From Acidobacteriota bacterium (lineage in GTDB: Bacteria; Acidobacteriota; Thermoanaerobaculia; Multivoradales; J023), in contig JAJCXO010000266.1 in NCBI GenBank assembly GCA_029263395.1, positions 1 to 51,216 on the forward strand: 51,216 bases of DNA, read 5' to 3'. The notes below the pieces were generated by a model. It saw nothing but the letters and a program-made list of their open reading frames with translations. It ran no database searches and had not been told where the DNA came from. Shown here piece by piece: positions 30,515 through 39,313 of the stretch. The translations under genes and the position numbers were made by a program. Position 1 is the first letter of the stretch. Each line of letters opens with the position of its first letter.

Positions 30515-32653
30515 ATGAACACGGGGGCAACGGGCCGGGCCGTAGAACCGGTGACGCAGAGACGACGGCAGGGGAGTTGGTTGACGCTGATCATGGTCGG
30601 GCTGCACCTCATGACGGGGATGGTGGGAACGGCTCACGGTGCTGGCAAGGGTGCTGACGCAGGTGCGGACACTGGTGCTGACGCAGGTGCCGACGCTGGT
30701 GATGGCCGGCTCGACGTGACCGTGGTACCTCGCCCAGACTTTGGCGATACGGATCCGGTGATCCGACGGGAGTTGGAGCAATGGCACTCCGCGTTCGACT
30801 CTGCACGAGAGCGTTGGCGTCAGCAACCTTCAACCCTCCAGCCGGAGGAACTGGCGATAGCCAGCGGCCAACTCGGGGAGCTTTACCACGCCCACCAGTT
30901 CCATCTTGCTGCCGAGGTGGCCTACCAGAACGCTCGACGGCTGGCTCCGAGCGAGGCGCGTTGGGCCTATGACGCTGGAATCTTGCACCAGGATCTAGGC
31001 GCCCTCGAGGCATCTCTAGCGAGTTTTGCCGACGTACTGGCCAGCGAGCCGAGTGATCTGCCGAGTCTGATTCGCTCCGGTGAGCTGTTGTTGCAACTCG
31101 ATCGACCCCGGGAAGCCGGGCAGCACTTCGAGCTGGTCCTCGAGCCGTCGCCAGTCTCAGCCGCGGCGCTCGCAGGGCTGGGTAAAGTGGCGTCGGCCGA
31201 GGCTGAGTTCGAGGCTGCGGTGAAGTACTTTCGGCAGGCACTCGAGATACAACCGCAGGCGACGGCTATCCACTATCCATTGGCGGTGGCGTTGCGCCAG
31301 CTTGGCGACCTCGAGGGCGCCAAACGGCACCTCGAACTGCGCGGCGAGGTTGACGTTGCCTTCCAAGATCCGCGGCTCGATCACTTGGCGCGCATCGCCA
31401 AGGTATCCGCCGCCAACGTATTGTTGGCCCAGGTCGAATCAGCGGACGTTAGCCCACGGGAACTGTTGGGGTTTGCCGTCGCTCACCTCGGCGAGACGCC
31501 GGGAGCAGCCGAGTTTCTGACCACTGCTTTCAAGAAGCTCGAGACCGAGAGGGGAGGGCTGAGCCTGACCACCTGGGCGCGATTCCACTACGTTACGGGC
31601 GGTTTGTTGATCGTCCAGGAGTCCGATGAAGAGGCCCTCCGGCACTTACAGGCCGCCCTCGAGCTGCCGTCCGGCAACGAGCCTGTGGTTATGGCGGCAC
31701 TTTTTGACGCTGCCGGTGTGTTGGTGCGGCGCGGTCGTCGTGAGGAGGCTGTCGAGTACTACAACCAGGTGCTGGCCAAGCGGCCGGACAGTACCCAGGC
31801 CCTCACCGGTCGGGCGATGGCTCGCATCCAGCTCGGTCGCGAGACAGAGGCGATTCCCGACCTTCGTCGGTTGGCTGCCCTCGAACCGGATCGCGGCGCT
31901 CCTCGGCTACATCTCGGCATGGTGCACCAGCGTCTCGGGCGACCTGCCGAGGCCTTCGAACACTACCGTGCCGCACTTGATTTGCAACTCGACGCGACGG
32001 AGCAGGCGCTGGTGCGGGGTAATCTAGCGACCCTGGCGATCGATCGCGGCGAGTTCACGGTGGCGGTGGAAGAGCTCGAGCAGGCGGTTGCTCTCGATCC
32101 AGACGCCACAACGCTCACCTTGCGGCTGGCGGATACCCTCGGCTTGGCCAACCGTTTCGCCGAGGCTACCCGCCACTATGCGGCTGTCGTCGAGCGACTG
32201 CCGAACCACCCCGAGGCTCGGGTTGGGGAGGTCAGCGCGCTGATCTTCGACCAGCGGTACGAAGAGGCTGGCACCCGACTCGAGGCGGCAGTTGTGGCAT
32301 TACCGGACAACCGCCAGCTGAAACTGCTGTTGGCGCGTTTTTTGGCGGTCTCGCCGGTGGATACCCTGCGTGACGGCAAACGGTCTCTTGATCTGGCCCG
32401 AGATCTCTTCAAGTGGCGCCAAACGGTGCTCCATGGTGAGACGTTGGCAATGGCGTTGGCCCAAGTCGGCCGCTTCTTGGAGGCGGTCGACATACAAAGT
32501 GGCCTGCTGCAGGCGACGGAACAGCGCGGCTCACCCCGGGCAGCCGAACGTTTGCGGGGCAATCTCGAACGGTATCGCGCTGGCCGCCGTTGTTGTGCCC
32601 AGGATGTTTATGTGGTGTTGCTGCCCACCCCCGAGCCCACCCTTGACTCGTGA
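30515..32653 (+). CDS. Exported TPR-repeat protein
   Basis: 712 residues. An N-terminal basic stretch and hydrophobic helix (about 18-42) act as signal or anchor, followed by a small GADAGADT repeat. From about residue 110 to 690 the chain is made of tetratricopeptide repeats (for example AAEVAYQNARRLAPSEARWAYDAGILHQDLGALEASLASF and RPAEAFEHYRAALDLQ). TPR arrays bind partner proteins or peptides. A sulfatase-like TPR protein starts 25 nt downstream; a TTG start inside this gene would make them overlap. The two probably form one operon and may act in one complex. No catalytic domain is visible. Confidence 0.8.
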   Translation: MNTGATGRAVEPVTQRRRQGSWLTLIMVGLHLMTGMVGTAHGAGKGADAGADTGADAGADAGDGRLDVTVVPRPDFGDTDPVIRRELEQWHSAFDSARERWRQQPSTLQPEELAIASGQLGELYHAHQFHLAAEVAYQNARRLAPSEARWAYDAGILHQDLGALEASLASFADVLASEPSDLPSLIRSGELLLQLDRPREAGQHFELVLEPSPVSAAALAGLGKVASAEAEFEAAVKYFRQALEIQPQATAIHYPLAVALRQLGDLEGAKRHLELRGEVDVAFQDPRLDHLARIAKVSAANVLLAQVESADVSPRELLGFAVAHLGETPGAAEFLTTAFKKLETERGGLSLTTWARFHYVTGGLLIVQESDEEALRHLQAALELPSGNEPVVMAALFDAAGVLVRRGRREEAVEYYNQVLAKRPDSTQALTGRAMARIQLGRETEAIPDLRRLAALEPDRGAPRLHLGMVHQRLGRPAEAFEHYRAALDLQLDATEQALVRGNLATLAIDRGEFTVAVEELEQAVALDPDATTLTLRLADTLGLANRFAEATRHYAAVVERLPNHPEARVGEVSALIFDQRYEEAGTRLEAAVVALPDNRQLKLLLARFLAVSPVDTLRDGKRSLDLARDLFKWRQTVLHGETLAMALAQVGRFLEAVDIQSGLLQATEQRGSPRAAERLRGNLERYRAGRRCCAQDVYVVLLPTPEPTLDS

Positions 32654-32678
32654 TCGTCGGCGGGGCCGCGGTCCGGTC

Positions 32679-35237
32679 ATGGCTTCGACTGCGCTGGCTT
32701 GGAGTGTGGTCTCGATTCTGACGGCCTGCGCTGCACCCGAACCCGAACCCGAACCCAAACCACCCGCACCGTCCTTCCTGCTCGTCACGCTCGATACTAC
32801 CCGCGCCGATCATCTCGAACCTTACGGCGCCGATGGCGTCGAAACGCCGGTCTTGCAGAGCCTGGCGCAGGGTGGGGTGGTCTTCGAACGGGCCTACGCC
32901 GTAACTCCGGTGACGTTGCCGTCGCATGCCAGCCTTTTCACCGGTCTCGATCCGCCGTCCCATGGGGTGCGCAACAACGGCATTCACAGCCTGGGGTCGT
33001 CGACGACCACGTTGGCTGAGGTTTTGTTGGGAGAGGGTTATCGGACCGCGGCGTTTGTGTCAGCAGCGGTACTCGAACGGCGCTACGGCCTTGATCAAGG
33101 CTTCGAAGTGTATGACGACGATTTGGCTGCTGGTCGTCCGAAAGCACCGCGGATGGTTGCCGAGCGGCCGGCGGAAGTCACAGTGGATGCGGCTCATGCG
33201 TGGCTTAATACTCTGGGTCAAGAGCAGACGTTCTTTCTCTGGGTGCATCTCTTTGATCCCCATGCGGTTTACGCACCGCCGGAACCGTTTGCGTCGCGCT
33301 TTCGGGAGCAGCCCTACGACGGTGAGATCGCCTACGTCGATGCGCAGCTGGGGCGTCTGTTGGAGCACTCGCGGTTGAGCGTTGACGATTTGATGGTGAT
33401 GGTGATTGCCGATCACGGTGAAAGCCTGGGTGAACACGGTGAAGCCAGTCACGGCATGTTGGCTTACGACGCGACATTACGAATCCCCTGGATCGTGCGT
33501 CCACCGGGTGGCGGTGGGACGGCGGCTCCTTTGCGACTGCGCCACGAGGTCAGTCAGGTCGACTTGTTGCCGACCGCCCTCGATTTGCTCGGGCTCGAAG
33601 ACGCTCTTGAGGCCTTGCGTGCCGATCGGCCCCTCGACGGCTCGAGCCAGGGGCCAGCGATACGGTCGCAAGGGGCGGAGGGAGTCGAAGCACGGATCCT
33701 CTACGCTGAAACCTTGGTGCCGTTTCATACCTACGGCTGGGCACGCATACGCAGCGTGCGTCGTGCGGGTTGGAAGTGGATCGATGCGCCTGCGCCCGAG
33801 CTTTACCATCTGCCGGCGGATCCTGGCGAGCGGCACAATCTGTTGCTCACCAAGGGGGAGCGGGCGCGCGAGTTGCGTGACGACCTGGCACGACGTGCCA
33901 ATGATGCGGAACAGCACAACGAGCTGCCGGTAGACGCCGCCACGCAGGAGAAGCTGCGCAGCCTCGGCTATTTGACAGCTCGCGGATCGCCGGACCGACG
34001 CCAGCGGCCGGACCCCAAGTTGATGATCGAGGTCCATCGAGCCATCGAACGGGCCCAAGCAGCCCTCTACCGGCATGATTTTGAGCACGCCGGCAATGAA
34101 CTGCGCCAGGTGCTGGAGCGGGATCCGGAAAACCTGACCGCGTTGGCGGATCTCGCCAAAGCACTGGCAGAACAAGGTGAGCTCGACGAGGCGATCGAGT
34201 TGGCGCGGCGTGCCCTCGAGCTCGATCCCGACAACGCCAGCTTGGTCCTCGGACTGGCGGTGTTACTCGGCCGTGCTGGTGACGACCCATCGGCCTTGGA
34301 AGCGTTGGAGGCGGCACTGGCCATCGATCCAAACTCGCTCGACGCGGGGCTCGAGAAGGTGCGCGCTCTGGTTCGCCTGGACCGCCCCGACGACGCCGTC
34401 GACTTGCTGCAATTGCTGGCTGCCGAGCACCCAGGGCAGCCGCGGATCGATATCGGTGTTGCCGAATTGGTGGAAGGTCCGGCTGGCGAGATTCAGGCAG
34501 CGGAGGCGCGACTGCGCCGTGCTGTCGAACGTGAGCCCTACTTGGTTCACGGCTGGCGAGCCCTCGGCAGTCTGCTGGCGGAGGATCGGCCTGAGGATGC
34601 GGTGGCGGTTTATCGCCAGGCGCTGGCTTTCCAGCCTCGGGATGGCACCTTACGAGCCCGTCTCGGCGTGTTGCTCGCCCGTCAGGGGGTGCCAGAAGCA
34701 GAGGAACATCTGCGCGCTGCCGTCGCCGCCCTGCGTCCACCTTCGGCAGAGGTGCACAACGCTCTCGCCGCGCTCGAGCTGCGCCGTGCGCGGTGGTCGG
34801 ATGCCGAAAGCCAGGCCCGCCGCGTCGTCGCGATCGAGCCTGACCATGCGGAGGGCTGGAACCACCTCGCCATTGCTCTCGAAGAGCAGGGGCGGCCCGA
34901 GCCCGCCCTTGCCGCTTACCAGCGGGCGTTGGTCGTCGAACCCGGGCATTGGCGGGCGCGGTTCAACCAGGGGCTGCTCTTGAAGAAGCTCGGGCGCCCC
35001 GGCGACGCTGCCTCAGCGTTCCGCACCGTGCTCAAGGATCAACCGTCTCACGCCAAGTCACATTATGAGCTCGGCGTTCTTTATGGCGGCTCACTCGCCG
35101 ATCCCCGGCGTGCTGTCGAGCACCTACAGACGGCGGTGCGGCTCGAACCAGGGCATCCACGGGTCGAGCTCGTGCGCCGGCTATTGGGGCAGCTGACCAG
35201 AGGCGAGCCCGACGCTTTCGAAGCCCTCAGACCATAG
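32679..35237 (+). CDS. Sulfatase-like (alkaline phosphatase superfamily) lipoprotein with C-terminal TPRs
   Basis: About 852 residues. The N-terminus (SVVSILTACAAPEPEPE) looks like a lipoprotein signal with lipobox LTAC. The hydrolase domain (about 30-400) has LVTLDTTRADHLEPYG (metal Asp residues), VTLPSHASLFTG at the nucleophile position, HLFDPHAVY and IADHGESLGEHGE. The sulfatase CxPxR is replaced by TLPSH, so formylglycine formation is not expected; a threonine nucleophile as in phosphotransferases is more likely. Residues about 450-850 are TPRs. I start at the ATG at 32679; an in-frame TTG at 32643 would add twelve residues and overlap the preceding gene. Substrate unknown. Confidence 0.8.
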   Translation: MASTALAWSVVSILTACAAPEPEPEPKPPAPSFLLVTLDTTRADHLEPYGADGVETPVLQSLAQGGVVFERAYAVTPVTLPSHASLFTGLDPPSHGVRNNGIHSLGSSTTTLAEVLLGEGYRTAAFVSAAVLERRYGLDQGFEVYDDDLAAGRPKAPRMVAERPAEVTVDAAHAWLNTLGQEQTFFLWVHLFDPHAVYAPPEPFASRFREQPYDGEIAYVDAQLGRLLEHSRLSVDDLMVMVIADHGESLGEHGEASHGMLAYDATLRIPWIVRPPGGGGTAAPLRLRHEVSQVDLLPTALDLLGLEDALEALRADRPLDGSSQGPAIRSQGAEGVEARILYAETLVPFHTYGWARIRSVRRAGWKWIDAPAPELYHLPADPGERHNLLLTKGERARELRDDLARRANDAEQHNELPVDAATQEKLRSLGYLTARGSPDRRQRPDPKLMIEVHRAIERAQAALYRHDFEHAGNELRQVLERDPENLTALADLAKALAEQGELDEAIELARRALELDPDNASLVLGLAVLLGRAGDDPSALEALEAALAIDPNSLDAGLEKVRALVRLDRPDDAVDLLQLLAAEHPGQPRIDIGVAELVEGPAGEIQAAEARLRRAVEREPYLVHGWRALGSLLAEDRPEDAVAVYRQALAFQPRDGTLRARLGVLLARQGVPEAEEHLRAAVAALRPPSAEVHNALAALELRRARWSDAESQARRVVAIEPDHAEGWNHLAIALEEQGRPEPALAAYQRALVVEPGHWRARFNQGLLLKKLGRPGDAASAFRTVLKDQPSHAKSHYELGVLYGGSLADPRRAVEHLQTAVRLEPGHPRVELVRRLLGQLTRGEPDAFEALRP

Positions 35238-35475
35238 AATCGTAGCTCTTCCCCTGGTGGCGCAAGGCGTCGACGAGGGTGGCGATGGCCGGGCGGCGGC
35301 TGGCGTCTTTTCGCCACACGGCAAAAACCTGGCGCTCCAGGGCTGGGGATCCGGGACGATGTGGACACCTTCTGGCAAAGGGCCGCGGCCGAGCCGGGGG
35401 AGCACGGCGGCGCCCAGGCCGGCTTCTACGAGAGCGACTTGGGTCGCGTGTTCTAGATGATGATCGCACTGGTTG
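35227..35475 (-). pseudogene. LysR-family regulator, 3' fragment with a frameshift
   Basis: On the minus strand a frame reads HHLEHATQVALVEAGLGAAVLPRLGRGPLPEGVHIVPD, the typical late part of a LysR effector domain. Near 35345 the match passes to the next frame (ALERQVFAVWRKDASRRPAIATLVDALR) and ends at 35227. So only the last 80 or so residues remain and these are frameshifted. Upstream, the frame is cut off at about 35470, where an EamA fragment begins on the other strand. It overlaps the end of the sulfatase-like gene by 11 nt. Confidence 0.75.
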
Positions 35476-35690
35476 GACGGGTCGGGAGCACCCGTGGGTC
35501 AGTGCCCCTCTACCTGGGAGCCCCCGTCGCCGTGGCCCTCGGCGTCGTAGTTCTTGGAGAGACGGTGCACCCAGCGGCGATCGTAGGTACGGCTCTGGTC
35601 ATCATGGGCGCCTGGTTGACGTCGCGTAGTGAGGCGAGGCAGCAACCCAACATCAATTCTGAAGATGCGGAAGGGGCCTCCTTGGCTTGA
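35457..35690 (+). pseudogene. EamA/DMT-family transporter, 3' fragment
   Basis: The frame encodes GRVGSTRGSVPLYLGAPVAVALGVVVLGETVHPAAIVGTALVIMGAWLTSR, matching the last two membrane helices of EamA permeases, with a short polar tail. A full protein has about 290 residues; only about 70 remain. The 5' edge coincides with the cut edge of the LysR fragment. No start signal is convincing. Confidence 0.75.
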
Positions 35691-35730
35691 GACGTGCCTG
35701 GACGACTGCCCAAAAGAAGCTCAGTCAGCT

Positions 35731-36978
35731 TCAGAGCACGTCGAACTCGATGTCTACGGGTGACGAACCCAAACGCTCGAACCAGGCGATCTGTTCGGCA
35801 ACAAGATCAAACCGCAGCTGGATCTTTCCAGGCCGAGGGATTGGCACCGTCGTCTGGAGCGTGACCTGTTCACCGGCGGCGATGGAACGTCCGAGAGGTT
35901 GCCGATGATGGTCATCGTCGACGGTGTTGCGTTCAGGGTCGACGAGTTGGACCCCGAGCTGGACCACGCCGATCATGTCGCGGCTTTGGTCGAGCCAACG
36001 GGCAGTGCCAGTGTTGGTGACGGTAACGCTGAGCTCGATTGACTCGCCGGCAGAGGCTGACGCCGGGATGGGGCCGAGCTCGAGGTGATGGCTGAGCCCT
36101 TCGGGGCTGCGGCTGTCTGGCACAAACGGACCGTTGTGGAAGAAGAAGACCGGGCCGTCGGTCATACCCTGGCGCACCATCTCTCGCACGGTGCGCGCCA
36201 GTGGTCGGGGCCAGACGTGTCGACGCCACCAGGTGCGCAGACTCCTCAGCTTGCCGAGGCCCACCGCTGGGGCAGCAACCCGCAGGTAGTCGGCGAGGGA
36301 GAAGAGGGTGGGTTGAGGGATGCCTTGCGTGCAAGCGAAATCGGTGAAGCCGGCGTCCTGGGCAAGGGCGAAGATGTGTTCCAGGCGGATATCGTTTTCG
36401 AGAGTGATGGTCTTGGCCATCTCCAGCTGCGCCGGTGCGGTGCGGGAATGCCGTCGACCCGGTTCAGCAAAACCAGCGATACCACCGGGACGCAGGACCC
36501 GTTGCATCTCGCCGAGGGCTTCGCGTTGATTCGGGATGTGGTGAAAAGCGTCGAAGCAGATCACACGATCCACCGAGGCGTCGGGCCAGTTCAAGCGCCG
36601 GCCATCGAAGGGGAGGAAATGGGCCGGTGCGCGCTGCTCGCCAACATAGTGGCGATCGAAGGCTTGGCGGCCGAGGCGCAGAGCCGTGGTCGAGACGTCG
36701 ACGGTGACGGTCTCACAACCGAGTTGGTTGAGGTAACGTGACAGCCAGCCCAAGCCGCCGCCAAAGTCCATCACCGTCATACCCTGGCCCAACCGCAGAC
36801 CACCGAGCAGCAGCCCGAGTTTGTGCAGACTCTGAGGTGCCTCGAGCAGGTTGGCAAACGGCTTGCGGGCCTCGTGGACGATCAACGCTTCGCCGTCCAA
36901 CCGTGCAAAATAACTCTCGGCGGTGGCGCACAACTCCTCAACGCTATGTTCGCGGAGAAAGGTTTCGACGTCGATCAA
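35731..36978 (-). CDS. SAM-dependent methyltransferase with C-terminal beta-sandwich domain
   Basis: 415 residues. A class I methyltransferase domain (about 55-200) has VMDFGGGLGWLSRY for SAM binding, an acidic beta-2 end (VTVDVS), ICFDAFHHIPNQREALGEMQRVLRPGG and AEPG. A C-terminal region (about 295-415) looks like an Ig-like or carbohydrate-associated fold (SIELSVTVTNTGTARWL, then WFERLGSSPVDIEFDVL). That fusion recalls enzymes acting on cell-surface glycans. It starts with TTG at 36978, overlapping the stop of the M23 peptidase gene by 4 nt, so the two are co-transcribed. The substrate is unknown. Confidence 0.75.
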   Translation of the reverse strand: MIDVETFLREHSVEELCATAESYFARLDGEALIVHEARKPFANLLEAPQSLHKLGLLLGGLRLGQGMTVMDFGGGLGWLSRYLNQLGCETVTVDVSTTALRLGRQAFDRHYVGEQRAPAHFLPFDGRRLNWPDASVDRVICFDAFHHIPNQREALGEMQRVLRPGGIAGFAEPGRRHSRTAPAQLEMAKTITLENDIRLEHIFALAQDAGFTDFACTQGIPQPTLFSLADYLRVAAPAVGLGKLRSLRTWWRRHVWPRPLARTVREMVRQGMTDGPVFFFHNGPFVPDSRSPEGLSHHLELGPIPASASAGESIELSVTVTNTGTARWLDQSRDMIGVVQLGVQLVDPERNTVDDDHHRQPLGRSIAAGEQVTLQTTVPIPRPGKIQLRFDLVAEQIAWFERLGSSPVDIEFDVL

Positions 36979-39092
36979 GGGTGGGCCGCTCCGAGGTCAG
37001 GATTCGGTCGGGTCGTTCCAGGTGGTGGGTTTACCTGGCAGGTGGCGAAGGCGTCGGTGTTGGTGACTGCTGAAGCTGCGCGGCCGAGCGGATTGAAGGT
37101 TGAGGACACTACGCCGGTGAAGCTGTCGGTGACCCGTAGGGTGAACTCGACATCGGTGGTGGCAGCAGCAAAAACCCAGAAGCGATCGTTGATTGCGCAG
37201 CCATCGAGCACCTTGACCAGCATCTCCCAGTTGGCGTCGTCAAAGAACCACAACAGTCCCGAGTCGGAGGCAGAAACCACTTTGCGGGCGTCTCCGGTTT
37301 GATCCTGGTGGTCCCGAAACGACACCTCAACCTTGAAGCGTCCAGCGAGCAAACACAACGTGGTGTCGTCCTCGACGCACGGCTCGGGCTCACCTTGGAA
37401 CGTCGTCGCGGTGGCCGTATTGGAATAGCCCGAGTTGCCGGTTTGGCTGGTGGCCAGCACTCGAAAAGTGTAGGTGGTCTGGGGCTCGAGGCCGGTGAGG
37501 GTTACTTGAGTGCTGTTGGCGGCGACGGATTGCAGCCGGCTGTAAGCACCGGTAGTCCTGGCTTCGATCTCGAAGCTGGTTTCGTTTGTCGAGTTGTCGC
37601 GCCACGAGAGCGTGATGTCCGACGCTGACAGCGGGGTGGCGCTGAGTTGCGTCGGCGCGCCTGGGCCCTCGGTGGTTGCGCTGGCGGTGTTGGTCCAGGG
37701 TGACGAGCCGCCGGCGCTCTGGGCGCTGACTCGGTAGCTGTAGGTTGTACCCAGCGCCAGGTTTGAATCGACGTAGCGGGTTGAGTTGGCAGCCACCGTG
37801 GCGAGGGTGGCGAAGCTGCCGGCCGAGCGTTGAATCTCGAAGCCCGATTCGTCGGCGGAGTTGTCATTCCAAGTCAGCTCGATCCGTCGATCGCCGAGGC
37901 TTCTGGCGCCGAGGCTGCTCGGTGCCGCGGGCGGCCTGAGAGGCCCCGGATTGGTCAATCCGCTCCAGGCGCACAAGCGGACCCCGTCGCGCTCGAGCCA
38001 GAAGAAGTTACAGTCGGTCTGGTAGTCAAAGTTGCCGGGATGGACCACAAAGCCGCTCAGCGAAACGCCAGCCAGCGACGTAAACTCACCGTTGCGGCGC
38101 AGCGAAAAATGGATGTGGGGACCGGTCGAGCTGCCACCGCCACAAAGAGCTTGGGCTTGGTTGTTGGCATAGTTGGCCACCCGTTGATTACCTTGAACGG
38201 TTTGACCATTGCCAACGGCGATGTTGTCGAGGTGGTAATACGAGGTCGACCAGCCTCCAGCGCCGATCACCTCGGCGAAACAGCTCGAGTGGATGATGAC
38301 CGTGCCGCCATGCGCGGCAACCACCCAATCGTTCGAAGTGTTGGCGCCCCAGCCAGGCCAGTTGCGACTGAAGTCGAGTGACGACGGTGGTCCCTGGTTG
38401 TTGCCGATGAACGTGTGAGAGCCGTTGAAGATCCAGCTCAATCCGATGCCGTAGGGCAGCTGCAGGAAGTTGGGCGCCGGTGCCGTTGCCTTGTCATGAA
38501 AGCGTGCGCCAGGGGTGGGTTGTGAGAGGTCTGGTGCGTTCGGGAACAGGTCCGAATAAACGGTGAGCAACCTCGCCAGGGCATCGGGCGAGCCGAGCAG
38601 CTCGATCAACGCTGCGGTGGCGGCACCTGCGTCGCGACCGCGGAGCGGCAAGTCGTCTGTGTTAGTTGGATAGGCGTAGAACGAGCCAGCGAGCTGACTC
38701 AAGCCGTCTCGCAGTTGGTCCGAGAATCCGGCCTTTGCGATCAATGCACCCAAGGGGCGTTTCGAATCGTCTGGATCAGAAACCGTCGACTCTAGCTTGG
38801 TCGGGTCGCTGATCATCTTGCTCTGCATTTCGACCAGAGAGAGCACGATCTTGGGGCTGATGCTCGCATAGGCGGACCAATGGGAGAGGGTCTCGCGATA
38901 GGGGGCAAGATGGGGCGCCGAACGTTCGATGAACCGGTCGAGATCGAGGTTGATCATTTCCTCAGGCGAGTAAACCAGGCGACTATTGTCGACTGCGGGC
39001 GGCTCCGAACCGTAACTCGAGCCGAGGTTGACCGCGAGGGTCGCCAAGAGGATCGTCGCACAACGAAACAGGTTCGAACGGGTTGGCGTCAT
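36975..39092 (-). CDS. Secreted M23 (LasA/beta-lytic type) peptidase with two FN3 domains
   Basis: 705 residues. A signal peptide covers about 1-28. The catalytic region (about 215-345) has H226 in GSHTFIG, D240 in SSLDFS, H287 in YYHLDN and the HxH pair H326/H328 in TGPHIHFSL, the zinc and catalytic set of M23 endopeptidases. Two fibronectin type III domains follow (about 390-475 and 480-570). The C-terminal domain (CLLAGRFKVEVSFRDHQDQTGDARKV to DGCAINDRFWVFAAATTDVEFTLRVTD) is one I associate with exported proteins of Thermoanaerobaculia-like Acidobacteriota. It probably lyses peptidoglycan cross-links or elastin-like proteins of other organisms. It is followed by the methyltransferase, overlapping by 4 nt. 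Confidence 0.83.
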   Translation of the reverse strand: MTPTRSNLFRCATILLATLAVNLGSSYGSEPPAVDNSRLVYSPEEMINLDLDRFIERSAPHLAPYRETLSHWSAYASISPKIVLSLVEMQSKMISDPTKLESTVSDPDDSKRPLGALIAKAGFSDQLRDGLSQLAGSFYAYPTNTDDLPLRGRDAGAATAALIELLGSPDALARLLTVYSDLFPNAPDLSQPTPGARFHDKATAPAPNFLQLPYGIGLSWIFNGSHTFIGNNQGPPSSLDFSRNWPGWGANTSNDWVVAAHGGTVIIHSSCFAEVIGAGGWSTSYYHLDNIAVGNGQTVQGNQRVANYANNQAQALCGGGSSTGPHIHFSLRRNGEFTSLAGVSLSGFVVHPGNFDYQTDCNFFWLERDGVRLCAWSGLTNPGPLRPPAAPSSLGARSLGDRRIELTWNDNSADESGFEIQRSAGSFATLATVAANSTRYVDSNLALGTTYSYRVSAQSAGGSSPWTNTASATTEGPGAPTQLSATPLSASDITLSWRDNSTNETSFEIEARTTGAYSRLQSVAANSTQVTLTGLEPQTTYTFRVLATSQTGNSGYSNTATATTFQGEPEPCVEDDTTLCLLAGRFKVEVSFRDHQDQTGDARKVVSASDSGLLWFFDDANWEMLVKVLDGCAINDRFWVFAAATTDVEFTLRVTDSFTGVVSSTFNPLGRAASAVTNTDAFATCQVNPPPGTTRPNPDLGAAHP

Positions 39093-39225
39093 CAGGGTTC
39101 TCGGGTGGCAAGAGCGGTGTTGGGGCTCAGCCCGTAGGCCGCTTGGAGGTTACCAGAGGTTGTAAGTCGGAACGTGGTCTTACTCTGTGGTGCCCTGGCC
39201 AGCGCGTCGCCTCCGAACAGGCCAA

Positions 39226-39248
39226 GGCCCCGGCCAAAGGCCGGGGCC
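39226..39248 (-). terminator. Perfect 10-bp GC hairpin downstream of the TonB-receptor-like gene
   Basis: GGCCCCGGCC (39226-39235) and GGCCGGGGCC (39239-39248) pair around a 3-nt loop. It lies 66 nt after the stop of the minus-strand receptor gene. There is no T-run, common for terminators in GC-rich genomes. It may equally shape the 5' leader of the M23 peptidase gene. Confidence 0.5.
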
Positions 39249-39313
39249 AGAAATGGGCGATAGATGGAGCGGTGTCGGTAGAAGAGTGGTATCGCTAAAA
39301 GAGCGGTACCGAT

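Noticed and set aside
32370-32678. Long N-terminal extension of the sulfatase-like gene
   Set aside because: It overlaps the TPR gene in another frame; the lipoprotein signal begins at the ATG at 32679 or the TTG at 32643.
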